A DNA stretch of 64,000 bases from Chryseobacterium lathyri. Its GTDB lineage: Bacteria > Bacteroidota > Bacteroidia > Flavobacteriales > Weeksellaceae. The position numbers were made by a program, and so were the translations under genes. Each line of letters starts with the position of its first letter. Position 1 is the stretch's first letter. The stretch is from contig NZ_QNFY01000007.1 in assembly GCF_003290185.1 (NCBI RefSeq), positions 62,001-126,000 of the forward strand, read 5' to 3'. The notes under the pieces were generated by a model. The model had not been told where the DNA came from. It worked only from the letters and a program-made list of their open reading frames with translations, and ran no database searches. Positions 53,942 through 63,794 of the stretch are shown here, piece by piece.

Positions 53942-54757
53942 ATGAGAACAATTAAACTATTAAGAATTATTTATCTAATAACTTTAATGTTGTTTTTGAT
54001 AAGTTGCAGGAAGGATAAGACCGGAGAAATAAAGGATAGAGCTTTAGACCAGCCGGATCAAAAAGCTAATGCTGCTCCTGTTGATTCTAATGGAGATAGT
54101 ATATATATAAAGAAATTCGATTTTCTAAGCTTACAAACCATATTAACAACAATACCGGATACGGATGTAGATAAGTATTATGGGAAATATTCAACTACAT
54201 ATAAACCACATTTAGGATTGGGAAAAAAATACCCATATTCTTTTGATATAGCTCCCAGTGTAGGAGAGGAAATGAAAAAGATGGTGAAGAATAATGACTC
54301 GATACGGCTAATTCTTACTACAAGAGAAAATCATTTGGAAATTCTTTTTGCCGACTCAAATAATAACAAATACATTATTACAGAAAATGCTATTAAGCAG
54401 GTTGATGAGAAAGTATTTAAAGAAATGGATAATGTCTTCAAAACCGGTATTTATGATGAAATGACAAAAGCTAAGATAGGATTGGTAGACTCTGAACAGT
54501 CAGGGGATAAAACGTATGGTAATACTACTGAAATATTAATACCGTATGCTGACTTTAGCCAATATGAGCCAACAAAACATACTTTATCTTTTTTACCTGG
54601 GGTATTAACGAATAACAATGTTAACAGCAATAAGAAAAGTAAAATGCACCATCTAACCTTAATTATGTGTTTGATGGAATTAAGTCCCAACAAAGCTCTT
54701 AAAAATCCTCCAATCGTTTTTTCTGATGATTTTTGTTTAAAGCCGCCAGGCTGCTAA
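53942..54757 (+). CDS. lipoprotein of unknown function in two-component cassette
   Basis: The 271-residue protein has lipobox LFLISC (Cys22) and a charged linker. Its domain carries FLSLQTILTTIPDTDVDKYY, LILTTRENHLEILFADSNNN and LIPYADFSQYEPTKHTLSFLPG, with a Cys-bearing C-terminus (SDDFCLKPPGC). No family recognised. It lies 5 bases after the response regulator and 2 bases before a membrane-protein gene, so it is clearly part of the cassette and may be an extracytoplasmic sensor or effector. Confidence 0.75.
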   Translation: MRTIKLLRIIYLITLMLFLISCRKDKTGEIKDRALDQPDQKANAAPVDSNGDSIYIKKFDFLSLQTILTTIPDTDVDKYYGKYSTTYKPHLGLGKKYPYSFDIAPSVGEEMKKMVKNNDSIRLILTTRENHLEILFADSNNNKYIITENAIKQVDEKVFKEMDNVFKTGIYDEMTKAKIGLVDSEQSGDKTYGNTTEILIPYADFSQYEPTKHTLSFLPGVLTNNNVNSNKKSKMHHLTLIMCLMELSPNKALKNPPIVFSDDFCLKPPGC

Positions 54758-54759
54758 AT

Positions 54760-55332
54760 ATGTATATATTCTATTTAATTCTAACTTTTCTTTGTCTTGC
54801 TTTTTCAGTTATAAATAAAGCAGCAAGACAAAGATTCTTGTATTTATACTTTGTGATTGTTTTTTTATCAGAAATTCTGATATTCATGGGAATATTTGAT
54901 GGTGGCATTTATAAATACACTAAGATTTTTTATATTCTGTTCTTTATATTTTATTATAAAGAACTTTTTACATTACATTATAATAGATACATTCTTTTAT
55001 TTATAGTCATTACCTGCCTGCTTATAAAGAATAGTATTGGAGATGAAAATTTATTACCGGTGATACAAAGTTTTGTTTATGTTTTTCTTAGCTTAGGATG
55101 GATGATGTGGCAAATTAAAAATCCTAATGAAATTTCAATCTACAATAAACAGAAATTCTGGTTTTGTGCTGGACTTTTATTGTGGAGTGCTGTATTTTTA
55201 ATGCGAATTATCCCATCATTATTTTTTGCCGAAAAAGACAGTGTTTTTTTCCAAGGTATAAATTATTTTTATCAAGGAATTACTATTTTTTGCTATGCAT
55301 TATTCCTGAGAGGTATTTTTTGCAGAAAATAA
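54760..55332 (+). CDS. polytopic membrane protein in two-component cassette
   Basis: The protein has 190 residues from the ATG at 54760, two bases after the lipoprotein stop; a longer frame would overlap that gene. It has about six membrane helices (FYLILTFLCLAFSVI, YLYFVIVFLSEILIFMGIF, ILFIVITCLLIK, FVYVFLSLGWMMW, WFCAGLLLWSAVFLM, YQGITIFCYALFL). No family recognised. As the kinase has almost no sensor region, this protein could be its membrane sensor; that is inference from order. Confidence 0.7.
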   Translation: MYIFYLILTFLCLAFSVINKAARQRFLYLYFVIVFLSEILIFMGIFDGGIYKYTKIFYILFFIFYYKELFTLHYNRYILLFIVITCLLIKNSIGDENLLPVIQSFVYVFLSLGWMMWQIKNPNEISIYNKQKFWFCAGLLLWSAVFLMRIIPSLFFAEKDSVFFQGINYFYQGITIFCYALFLRGIFCRK

Positions 55333-55358
55333 ACGTTTGGAATTGAATTAAGATAGAA

Positions 55359-56144
55359 ATGAATGATTTGGATAGAATAAAACTCACTTACATTATTGCA
55401 GTTATTGTAATAATGCTATTCATTGCTTTCATTATTTTTGTTGTTTTAATGTATAATAAAAAACAGCTTTTGTATCTTAAAGAACAGCAACTTAAAGAAG
55501 CAGAGCATCAAAACCAGCTTCTTCAAAAAGAACTCGAAAAGCAAAAATCTATAGAACAGGAAAGGGAACGTATTTCCCACGATATGCATGACGATCTCGG
55601 AGCCGGAATTTCAGCATTAAAACTTCAGGCAGAATTTCTGAAGCAGAAAGCGGAAGACGGAGATCTGCAGAATGATATCGATGAGCTGCTGAAAACCTCA
55701 GAAGAAATGAACCTATCCATGCGCGAAATGCTCTGGAGCCTGAACTCAGGAAATGATACTCTGGGAAGCTTTATAGACTATGCCATACAATATACTGGTA
55801 ACTTTCTGAAAAAAACAAAAATTAAGCTTTCGTCAGAAAGCGAAGATATTATATCAGAAACACCAATTTCTACAGAACTGAGACGGAATATGTTTTTATG
55901 CTTAAAAGAGGCTCTGAATAACGCTTATAAACACAGTCAGTCCAATCAGCTGAAACTTTCTTTTGTTCAAAAAGATAAAGAATTTATCATGAAAATCTCT
56001 GATAACGGAGTCGGGATTAGTCATGAAAATGCAGAAGGAAACGGGCTTCGGAATATGAAACGGCGGATGCAGGAACAGAATGGCGAATGTCAAATTTTAT
56101 CTGAAGGATCAGGAACACAGATACTTTTCAGAACTACAGTATAA
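55359..56144 (+). CDS. NarL-type sensor histidine kinase with one membrane helix
   Basis: The 261-residue protein has one membrane helix (about 10-31), a coiled coil (37-72), HisKA_3 (about 70-130) with the phospho-accepting His77 in SHDMHDDLGAG, and a HATPase domain (KEALNNAYKHSQSN, KISDNGVGI, GNGLRNMKRRM). It has no periplasmic sensor loop. With the LuxR-type regulator at 53304 it forms a NarX/NarL-like pair, separated by two envelope genes. A 290-base gap to eno follows. Confidence 0.93.
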   Translation: MNDLDRIKLTYIIAVIVIMLFIAFIIFVVLMYNKKQLLYLKEQQLKEAEHQNQLLQKELEKQKSIEQERERISHDMHDDLGAGISALKLQAEFLKQKAEDGDLQNDIDELLKTSEEMNLSMREMLWSLNSGNDTLGSFIDYAIQYTGNFLKKTKIKLSSESEDIISETPISTELRRNMFLCLKEALNNAYKHSQSNQLKLSFVQKDKEFIMKISDNGVGISHENAEGNGLRNMKRRMQEQNGECQILSEGSGTQILFRTTV

Positions 56145-56362
56145 GATCCGGAAAACATACATAGAACCTTTGTCTTCAAGAAGGCAAAAAAACAATAAAA
56201 AAAATATTGCAGAACAAAGAAAACATACTGTTTCTGACAGGTAAAATTTCATTTAAATGGAAAATTAAACTATAATTTCTCAATGTCATAAAAAACGTTG
56301 ATAAATTTGGATGTATTACCAAATATTAAAGCCTACTTTTTTCATCAGGTTAGTTTTTTCAT

Positions 56363-57727
<1,365 letters not shown>

Positions 57728-57739
57728 TTGAATTTATAA

Positions 57740-57775
57740 ATAACGGCAAGCGATAATTTTTGTTTGCCGTATTTT
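57740..57775 (+). terminator. terminator after eno
   Basis: ACGGCAAGC and GTTTGCCGT form a stem of about 8 bp with a T-containing loop, followed by ATTTTG. Confidence 0.75.
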
Positions 57776-57809
57776 GTAATAAGTAGTATATTTAAAAAAA
57801 AATAAATAA

Positions 57810-59096
57810 ATGTCAGACAACAAAGTAATATTGAATTATGACGGTAATTCATATGAATATCCAATTGTGGATAGTACTATCGGAGACAGAGGAATTGATA
57901 TTTCAAAATTAAGAGACCAGACAGGTTTAATCACTCTGGATTTAGGGTACAAAAATACCGGAGCTACTATTAGCGACATCACTTACTTAGACGGAGATAA
58001 AGGAGAATTATTCTACAGAGGTTATCCAATCGAGCAGATTGCTGAGAAATCTAACTTTTCAGAGGTAATGTACCTTTTATTACATGGTGAATTACCTACT
58101 CAGGACCAATTTGTTTCCTTCAACAATAATATTAAAAAATATAATTTTATAGCAGATGAAATGAAAAAGATCATTGATGTTTTTCCTCGTTCTGCTCATC
58201 CTATGGGAGTTTTGTCTTCTTTAACTTCCGCTTTAACAGCTTTTAACCCTAAAGCCGTTAATGTAAACTCTAAAGAAGAAATGGACCACGCGGCAGAATT
58301 GATGATTGCTAAATTCTCTCACCTTTGCGCATGGACCTACAGAAAAACTCAGGGGCTTCCGCTTAACCACGGAGACAACAGTCTGAACTATGTAGAAAAC
58401 TTCTATAAAATGGCATTCAGATTACCTAACGAGGAATTTGAAGTAAATCCAGTTATTGTAGACGCTCTTGATAAATTATTAATCCTTCATGCTGACCACG
58501 AACAAAACTGTTCTACTTCTACAGTAAGAATGGTAGGATCTGCTCATACAGGTCTTTTTGCTTCTATTTCTGCCGGTGTTTCTGCACTTTGGGGACCTCT
58601 TCACGGAGGTGCTAACCAGGCTGTTATCGAAATGCTTGAGTTGATCGACAAAGATGGAGGAGATGTTAATAAATGGGTAGCGAAAGCAAAAGATAAAAAC
58701 GACAGCTTCCGTCTAATGGGCTTCGGACACAGAGTGTATAAAAACTTTGATCCAAGAGCGAAGATCATTAAAAAAGCTGCTGACGATATCCTTAATGCAT
58801 TAGGTATCCAGGATAAAGCTCTTGACATTGCAATGCAGTTAGAAAAAGTAGCACTTGAAGATGAGTACTTCGTAGAAAGAAAACTATATCCAAACGTAGA
58901 CTTCTATTCAGGTATTATCTACAGAGCACTAGGAATTCCTACAGAAATGTTCACCGTAATGTTTGCTTTGGGAAGACTTCCGGGATGGATTTCTCAGTGG
59001 AAAGAAATGAGACTGAAAGGAGATCCTATCGGAAGACCAAGACAGGTTTATCAGGGTGCTCAAAAAAGAGATTACATCGATATTACAAACAGATAA
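57810..59096 (+). CDS. gltA: citrate synthase
   Basis: The 428-residue, type I citrate synthase has LHGELPTQDQFVSF, SVSALWGPLHGGANQAVIEML-like active-site His region, MGFGHRVYKNFDPRA and NVDFYSGIIYRALG with the catalytic Asp. It condenses acetyl-CoA and oxaloacetate at the entry of the TCA cycle. It lies 82 bases after eno, with a terminator between. Confidence 0.98.
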   Translation: MSDNKVILNYDGNSYEYPIVDSTIGDRGIDISKLRDQTGLITLDLGYKNTGATISDITYLDGDKGELFYRGYPIEQIAEKSNFSEVMYLLLHGELPTQDQFVSFNNNIKKYNFIADEMKKIIDVFPRSAHPMGVLSSLTSALTAFNPKAVNVNSKEEMDHAAELMIAKFSHLCAWTYRKTQGLPLNHGDNSLNYVENFYKMAFRLPNEEFEVNPVIVDALDKLLILHADHEQNCSTSTVRMVGSAHTGLFASISAGVSALWGPLHGGANQAVIEMLELIDKDGGDVNKWVAKAKDKNDSFRLMGFGHRVYKNFDPRAKIIKKAADDILNALGIQDKALDIAMQLEKVALEDEYFVERKLYPNVDFYSGIIYRALGIPTEMFTVMFALGRLPGWISQWKEMRLKGDPIGRPRQVYQGAQKRDYIDITNR

Positions 59097-59116
59097 CCCC
59101 TGTTTTTATCATAAAC

Positions 59117-59150
59117 AAAATCCCAAAGCTTGCTTTGGGATTTTTATTTT
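59117..59150 (+). terminator. terminator after gltA
   Basis: AAATCCCAAAG and CTTTGGGATTT form an 11-bp stem with a 4-base loop and T-rich tail, 20 bases after the gltA stop. Confidence 0.9.
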
Positions 59151-59166
59151 AATCGCTGATTTGCTA

Positions 59167-59604
59167 TTAAGGTTCCTTAGTAATATCTATTAAAGTATTT
59201 ATGCCATAAATCATAATCATGGATGCTTTGTCTGTTTCTATAAAATAGGGTAATCTTTCGCCTGTCACTAGTTCCACTTCACCTAAAGCATATTGATCAG
59301 TTTTGCTTTTGAATTCTCCATACCATTTGTTTTTAGCGTTTATCAGGTTTCCGAATTCTATATTTCCTTTATTGTTTGTTACTAGTTTTCGTGTTGTTAA
59401 AATACTGTAGTTGTCAGAATCAATAATAACAGAACAAATGATTAGTTCTTCTTTCTCAAAATCAATTGGAAAATTTTGAAATAATAATTTTGGATTGGAA
59501 TCTGAATCATAAAACTGAGCCCATTTGAAATCGTAAGGTTTTATTGTCTTTCTTTTTATTGAAGCAATACATATATTGTAAAGAGATTGATCAGATTTTT
59601 TCAT
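59167..59604 (-). CDS. hypothetical cytosolic protein
   Basis: The 145-residue protein has no signal peptide or membrane helix. It has an N-terminal helix (SLYNICIASIKRKTIKPYDF), a strand-rich middle (EELIICSVIIDSDNYSILTTRKLV) and a C-terminal segment LGEVELVTGERLPYFIE. I do not recognise a family. It is convergent with gltA and divergent from the AraC regulator. Confidence 0.7.
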   Translation of the reverse strand: MKKSDQSLYNICIASIKRKTIKPYDFKWAQFYDSDSNPKLLFQNFPIDFEKEELIICSVIIDSDNYSILTTRKLVTNNKGNIEFGNLINAKNKWYGEFKSKTDQYALGEVELVTGERLPYFIETDKASMIMIYGINTLIDITKEP

Positions 59605-59699
59605 TAATTTAAGAAGAGTTTAAAAATACAAAATTTAAAGTGAATCTTTTGTTATATATATCAATTTGAAGACAATATTTTTATTAAATTTACCTTCAT

Positions 59700-59713
59700 A
59701 AAGTGATCACTTT
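59700..59713. promoter_or_regulatory. 14-bp perfect palindrome upstream of AraC regulator gene
   Basis: AAAGTGATCACTTT is a perfect palindrome in the 168-base gap between divergent genes, 60 bases before the regulator start. A half-site AAAGTGA lies at 59638-59644. It is a candidate operator. Confidence 0.5.
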
Positions 59714-59772
59714 CAATTAGTTTTGGTTTAAGCCGGAATGATAGGAATTTATCAAGAAAATAAATCAATACA

Positions 59773-60834
59773 ATGACTTTCGGACAGCAGATGTTATTTT
59801 TCTTCAGTGCGGTAGGAGCCTTTAATGGGTTGCTGCTCGGGGTCTATCTTCTGTTTGTCAAAAAACTTAAAAACATTCCGGATTTCTTTTTAGGCTTGAT
59901 TTTATTGACTTTAAGCATCAGAGTGGGGATTTCTGTTTGTATCTATTTCTATCCGGACTGGCCGCGAATCATTCCGCACCTTGGGATGTCTGCGCTATTT
60001 TTCACAGGGCCGGCTTTATATTATTACATCAGATCATCATTCCAGAAAGAAGAATTTGATTTAAAGCAATGCAGAGCGTTTTTCGGAGTATTGACATTGG
60101 TTCTTGGAGGTGTAGGATTGCTGTATTTGTTTTTTCCGGTTAGTTGGGATAAATATTTCGGAACCTTTATTTATACAGTTTGGTCAGTGTTTGTCTTGCT
60201 TGCTGTATATCAGTATTATATTTCTTCAAAACAGACAGCGAGAAATCCCAATAAATTTATCCTTCCGGTACTTATCAGCAATGTGATCATTTTCCTGGCG
60301 TATCAGTTAATTTCTACAGGTTGGGTACAGGTGTATTGTGCAGGCGGAAGTCTTGTATTCTCATTTGTGCTGTACGCGAATTTTTTAATTCTTTTCAGTA
60401 AAAAGAATAATGATAATTCTGTAAAAGAGATTCCTAAATATACCAATAAAAAGATTTCAGAAGAACTTGCAGACAGTTTTGTTTCAAAACTTGAACGGCT
60501 GATGAATTCCGAAGAATTATACAAAAATCCAAACCTGAAACTAAGCGATCTGGCGGCTAAAATGAATATGTCTGCCCATCAGCTTTCCCAATTGCTGAAT
60601 GATAATCTCGGTAAAAGCTTTTCAACTTACATCAATGAATACAGGATCAACGAAGCCTGTCAAAAAATAGAAATCGGCTCCTTCCTCAAGATCGAAGAGA
60701 TTGGTTATGAAGTTGGATTTAATTCTAAGTCTACTTTCTTTTCCACATTCAAAAAAATTAAAAATACCACACCGCTTTTATACAAGCAGTCACAAACCCC
60801 TTCTGAAGCTAGGTTTCAAAGTTCAGAATTATAA
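59773..60834 (+). CDS. 7TM AraC-type transcriptional regulator
   Basis: The first two-thirds of the 353-residue protein hold seven membrane helices (MLFFFSAVGAFNGLLLGVYLLF, FFLGLILLTLSIRVGISVCIYF and five more to about 215). The C-terminal 110 residues are an AraC HTH (LKLSDLAAKMNMSAHQLSQLLN, then KIEEIGYEVGFNSKSTFFSTFKKI). This is a membrane-bound AraC layout common in Bacteroidota. It lies 80 bases before a TonB-type receptor gene on the same strand and may control it in response to a membrane signal. Confidence 0.92.
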   Translation: MTFGQQMLFFFSAVGAFNGLLLGVYLLFVKKLKNIPDFFLGLILLTLSIRVGISVCIYFYPDWPRIIPHLGMSALFFTGPALYYYIRSSFQKEEFDLKQCRAFFGVLTLVLGGVGLLYLFFPVSWDKYFGTFIYTVWSVFVLLAVYQYYISSKQTARNPNKFILPVLISNVIIFLAYQLISTGWVQVYCAGGSLVFSFVLYANFLILFSKKNNDNSVKEIPKYTNKKISEELADSFVSKLERLMNSEELYKNPNLKLSDLAAKMNMSAHQLSQLLNDNLGKSFSTYINEYRINEACQKIEIGSFLKIEEIGYEVGFNSKSTFFSTFKKIKNTTPLLYKQSQTPSEARFQSSEL

Positions 60835-60885
60835 TTTCGTACTGCGGAATTTAAACTTCAAAACCTTATTTTTTCAATAGCCTGC

Positions 60886-60893
60886 TACTTTTG
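60886..60893 (+). promoter_or_regulatory. candidate -7 box of the receptor gene
   Basis: TACTTTTG matches TAnnTTTG and lies 20 bases before the ATG at 60914, so the receptor may be transcribed separately from the regulator. Confidence 0.45.
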
Positions 60894-60913
60894 GTTTCAT
60901 AAAATTAAAATTT

Positions 60914-63277
60914 ATGAATATCAGATTATGGTTTTTTCTGTTGCTATTATTCCTTTCCTTCTTTGGAAAAGCTCAGGAAACAATACAGGGGAAAATTTTG
61001 GATTCAGAGACCAAGACAGCTGTTTCTCAGGCTGAAGTTTCTATGTTAAATAAATCAGACCGGAGCATCATTCAAAAAGTTCAGACGGATTCCTTAGGTT
61101 TTTTCCGGCTTGATAATGTAGCTCCTGATGCTTACTTTGTGGTCCGGAAAAATGAATATGAAACGGAAGAATTTAAGACTGTAGAAGATATTTCTTTGAT
61201 TGAATTGAAACCTGTTTCTGAAAATATTTCTGAAGTAGTGATCCGTTCAACGGCCAGAAGTATCAGGCTCAACGACGGAAATGTCGTAATGAGTGTTTCC
61301 GGAAATAAAGATTTCAAGACCTCTGCGAACCTTCTTGAGGTTTTAAGAAAAACACCGGGCGTTTCCATAGATCAGGAAGGCGGTATTTTTATTGGCGGAA
61401 GAATTACTCCTGCCATATTTATTGACGGGAAGCCAGTCACCATGAGCAGCCAGGAACTTCAGGCCTATCTTCGTTCATTACCGCCGGAAATGGTAGAATC
61501 TGTTGAAGTGAATGCCAATCCTTCTTCCAAATTTGATGCAGAGTTTAAAGGAATTATCGATATCAGACTAAAAAGAAACGGAAACCTTGGCTGGAAAGGA
61601 AATTACAGTGGAAATACCTATGCCAATAAGTTCAGTTATAGAGAAAACTCTTTAAACCTTTCTTATAATACAGAAAAGACAGCATACAGCTTGCAGGCCA
61701 GTTACAATAATGGTATTTCTACCTATCGCTATAATGCACTACAGAAGCTTGCCAATACCAATGTCATGCAAACCAATACGTACCAGGAAGATGAAGGGAA
61801 GGTATATGGCATTCAGACCGGAGCAGATTTCAGGGTCAATGATAAGAATAGATTAGGCATCAGTTTAAGAGGGAATTTCAGAACCAGTGACCGGGTTCGT
61901 TCAGGTTCACTATACACTACCAATAAAGAAGGTTCACAGCTGATCTTTAACACCGAAAGTGAAAACCCTACAAATTATTCCCAGGAAAATTATGGGGTAA
62001 CTGCAGATTATTCATTTCAAAATAAAGGTTTTAAACTGAATTTTTTAGGTAATTATCTTTCCGTCAAGAACAAGCAGAAGGACGATTTTATCAATAAAGA
62101 TAAACCAATCTCTCAACTCTTGTCCTACTGGAAATCTGACCTGCTTAATAAAATTGATATCCAGACCGCACAAATCGACATTTCCCAAAAGATAGGAAAT
62201 GCTGACCTCGAGGCCGGAATGAAATACAGCTATTCCAATACCCATAATAATATCCGCTACGATACGCTGTCTGTTGATGACCGTTTTATCTTTGATCCGG
62301 AGCGTAGCAATATGTTTTCTTACAAAGAGCAAATATGGGCCGGCTATGTTTCATACAGACAGAAATTTGGAAAGCTTCAGGTGAATGCAGGACTAAGGTT
62401 TGAAAATACCGAGAGTATTTCGGATGCTGTTACCAAAGATTCTGTGGTGTCAAGAAATTATCTCGAATGGCTGCCGTCTTTTAGTACAACCTATACATTC
62501 AATAAATCTAATGAACTGTCACTTTCGTACAGCAGAAAAATAACACGACCTGTGTTTTCCCAGCTCAATCCGTTCCGGGTTTATTTCAGCCCGCTGAATT
62601 ACTGGATCGGGAATCCTTATCTGCAGCCTTCTTTCACCAGCCAGATCAAACTTACATACCGCTATAAGAATTGGGTGACCAGTTTTTCAGCAGGAAAAGA
62701 AAAAGATGTGATGACCCGGTATCCGCTTTACAATCCGAAAACCAACGTTCTGGAATATCTTGGAACCAATCTTCCTTACCGCAAATTTGCTTCTATAGAA
62801 ACCAGTTTTCCTGTGAAACTGACAAACTGGTGGAATATCACCAGCCAGCTTGCGGGATACTATAATGATGAGTTCAGACCGTATCTGGGTGAGGTGTTTG
62901 CTTTAAAAGTGTATAATTATGAAATACGGATAAATCAGGTTTTCTCATTGCCAAAAGGTTATACCGTTAATCTATTTGCAAATTATGAATCCAAAACCGG
63001 AAACAGCCTATACATTATCAAACCAAGGTATACAGTAGATCTGTCTGTGCAGAAGTCATGGTTTAACAACACATTGAATACAAAAATAAGCTATAACAAT
63101 ATTTTTGATTCTTATGATCAGCGTTTGGAATTCAGGCATAAGCAGATTATGGACAACCGTCTTACTCATTGGTGGGACAGCAGCCGTCTGATTTTTTCGG
63201 TAGGATACAGCTTTGGAAGTTCAAAATACCAAGCCAAAGAACTTCTGAAAACAGAAGAAGAAAACAGGACACGATAA
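60914..63277 (+). CDS. outer-membrane receptor of the TonB-dependent type with N-terminal carboxypeptidase-like domain
   Basis: The 787-residue protein has a signal peptide (LLLLFLSFFGKAQ), a CarboxypepD_reg-like domain (about 22-100; IQGKILDSETKTAVSQAEVSML), a plug-like domain (LRKTPGVSIDQEGGIFIGG, IFIDGKPVTMSSQELQAYL, EVNANPSSKFDAEFKGIIDI) and an outer-membrane barrel (about 230-770) of the OMP_b-brl_3 type. The end is Glu/Lys/Arg-rich (ENRTR) rather than the usual final Phe, so the barrel strand signal lies earlier (FSVGYSFGSSKY). The substrate is unknown; the adjacent 7TM-AraC regulator suggests a specific nutrient or peptide. Confidence 0.9.
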   Translation: MNIRLWFFLLLLFLSFFGKAQETIQGKILDSETKTAVSQAEVSMLNKSDRSIIQKVQTDSLGFFRLDNVAPDAYFVVRKNEYETEEFKTVEDISLIELKPVSENISEVVIRSTARSIRLNDGNVVMSVSGNKDFKTSANLLEVLRKTPGVSIDQEGGIFIGGRITPAIFIDGKPVTMSSQELQAYLRSLPPEMVESVEVNANPSSKFDAEFKGIIDIRLKRNGNLGWKGNYSGNTYANKFSYRENSLNLSYNTEKTAYSLQASYNNGISTYRYNALQKLANTNVMQTNTYQEDEGKVYGIQTGADFRVNDKNRLGISLRGNFRTSDRVRSGSLYTTNKEGSQLIFNTESENPTNYSQENYGVTADYSFQNKGFKLNFLGNYLSVKNKQKDDFINKDKPISQLLSYWKSDLLNKIDIQTAQIDISQKIGNADLEAGMKYSYSNTHNNIRYDTLSVDDRFIFDPERSNMFSYKEQIWAGYVSYRQKFGKLQVNAGLRFENTESISDAVTKDSVVSRNYLEWLPSFSTTYTFNKSNELSLSYSRKITRPVFSQLNPFRVYFSPLNYWIGNPYLQPSFTSQIKLTYRYKNWVTSFSAGKEKDVMTRYPLYNPKTNVLEYLGTNLPYRKFASIETSFPVKLTNWWNITSQLAGYYNDEFRPYLGEVFALKVYNYEIRINQVFSLPKGYTVNLFANYESKTGNSLYIIKPRYTVDLSVQKSWFNNTLNTKISYNNIFDSYDQRLEFRHKQIMDNRLTHWWDSSRLIFSVGYSFGSSKYQAKELLKTEEENRTR

Positions 63278-63281
63278 AAAG

Positions 63282-63309
63282 AAACCCTGCTTATCAAAAG
63301 CAGGGTTGT
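63282..63309. terminator. terminator between receptor and peptide genes
   Basis: AACCCTGCTT and AAGCAGGGTT (with a short ATCA loop) form a 10-bp stem between convergent genes, preceded by an A-run and followed by T-rich sequence. Confidence 0.85.
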
Positions 63310-63320
63310 TATTTCTTTAA

Positions 63321-63482
63321 TTATGGACAAACACAGTTACCACACGTCCAAATGGTACAGTTTCCGTTGTCATCCCACTCGCAGCAGTATCTGGGTCTGG
63401 TTATCCCTCCTCCTGTGATTAATTTCTGCTCGTTTCTTCCTAATTTTTGTGCATTTTTAAGCACCGGGCTTTTCTTGTTCAT
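63321..63482 (-). CDS. second bacteriocin-like peptide with glycine-type leader and six cysteines
   Basis: The reverse frame from the ATG at 63482 gives 53 residues: MNKKSPVLKNAQKLGRNEQK, then LIT and Gly24-Gly25-Gly26, then a core with ITRPRYCCEWDDNGNCT and TCGNCVCP. The core has six Cys (33, 34, 42, 47, 50, 52). The leader ends in a double-glycine cleavage motif like that of the 78-residue peptide at 14993-15229, although the sequences differ. It stands alone, too short for normal ORF cut-offs, with its end at the shared terminator. Activity and export partner are unknown. Confidence 0.65.
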   Translation of the reverse strand: MNKKSPVLKNAQKLGRNEQKLITGGGITRPRYCCEWDDNGNCTIWTCGNCVCP

Positions 63483-63794
63483 GATTTTGATTTTTGATGT
63501 TAATAGTTAAATTTTAATTTTTATAATTCCATTGAAATTATATCACTAAGATATGAATTTATTTTATAAAATATATTGTTTTTTGTTTCTTATGTAGATG
63601 AAAAATAGTCAGTTGTAGATGAATTATGTTGGAAATATAAAGGGACTATTGGGTTGTATTTACAATTTAATACAGGAATATAAGGCATAAGGCTGAATAT
63701 AAGTAGCATTAAAATCAAATTTGATGCATAAAACAAATCAAAAGTTTTCCAGATAGAGACCTTTACTTATATTTGTAGTATTGCATAAATCTTT
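63483..63794. other. 312-bp intergenic region between peptide and amidinotransferase-family genes
   Basis: The region is very AT-rich with no ORF or RNA gene seen. It holds a 12-bp perfect palindrome ATCAAATTTGAT (63714-63725) and the -7 box TATATTTG at 63768-63775 of the downstream gene. Confidence 0.5.
63768..63775 (+). promoter_or_regulatory. candidate -7 box of the amidinotransferase-family gene
   Basis: TATATTTG matches TAnnTTTG and lies 19 bases before the ATG at 63795. Confidence 0.45.
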
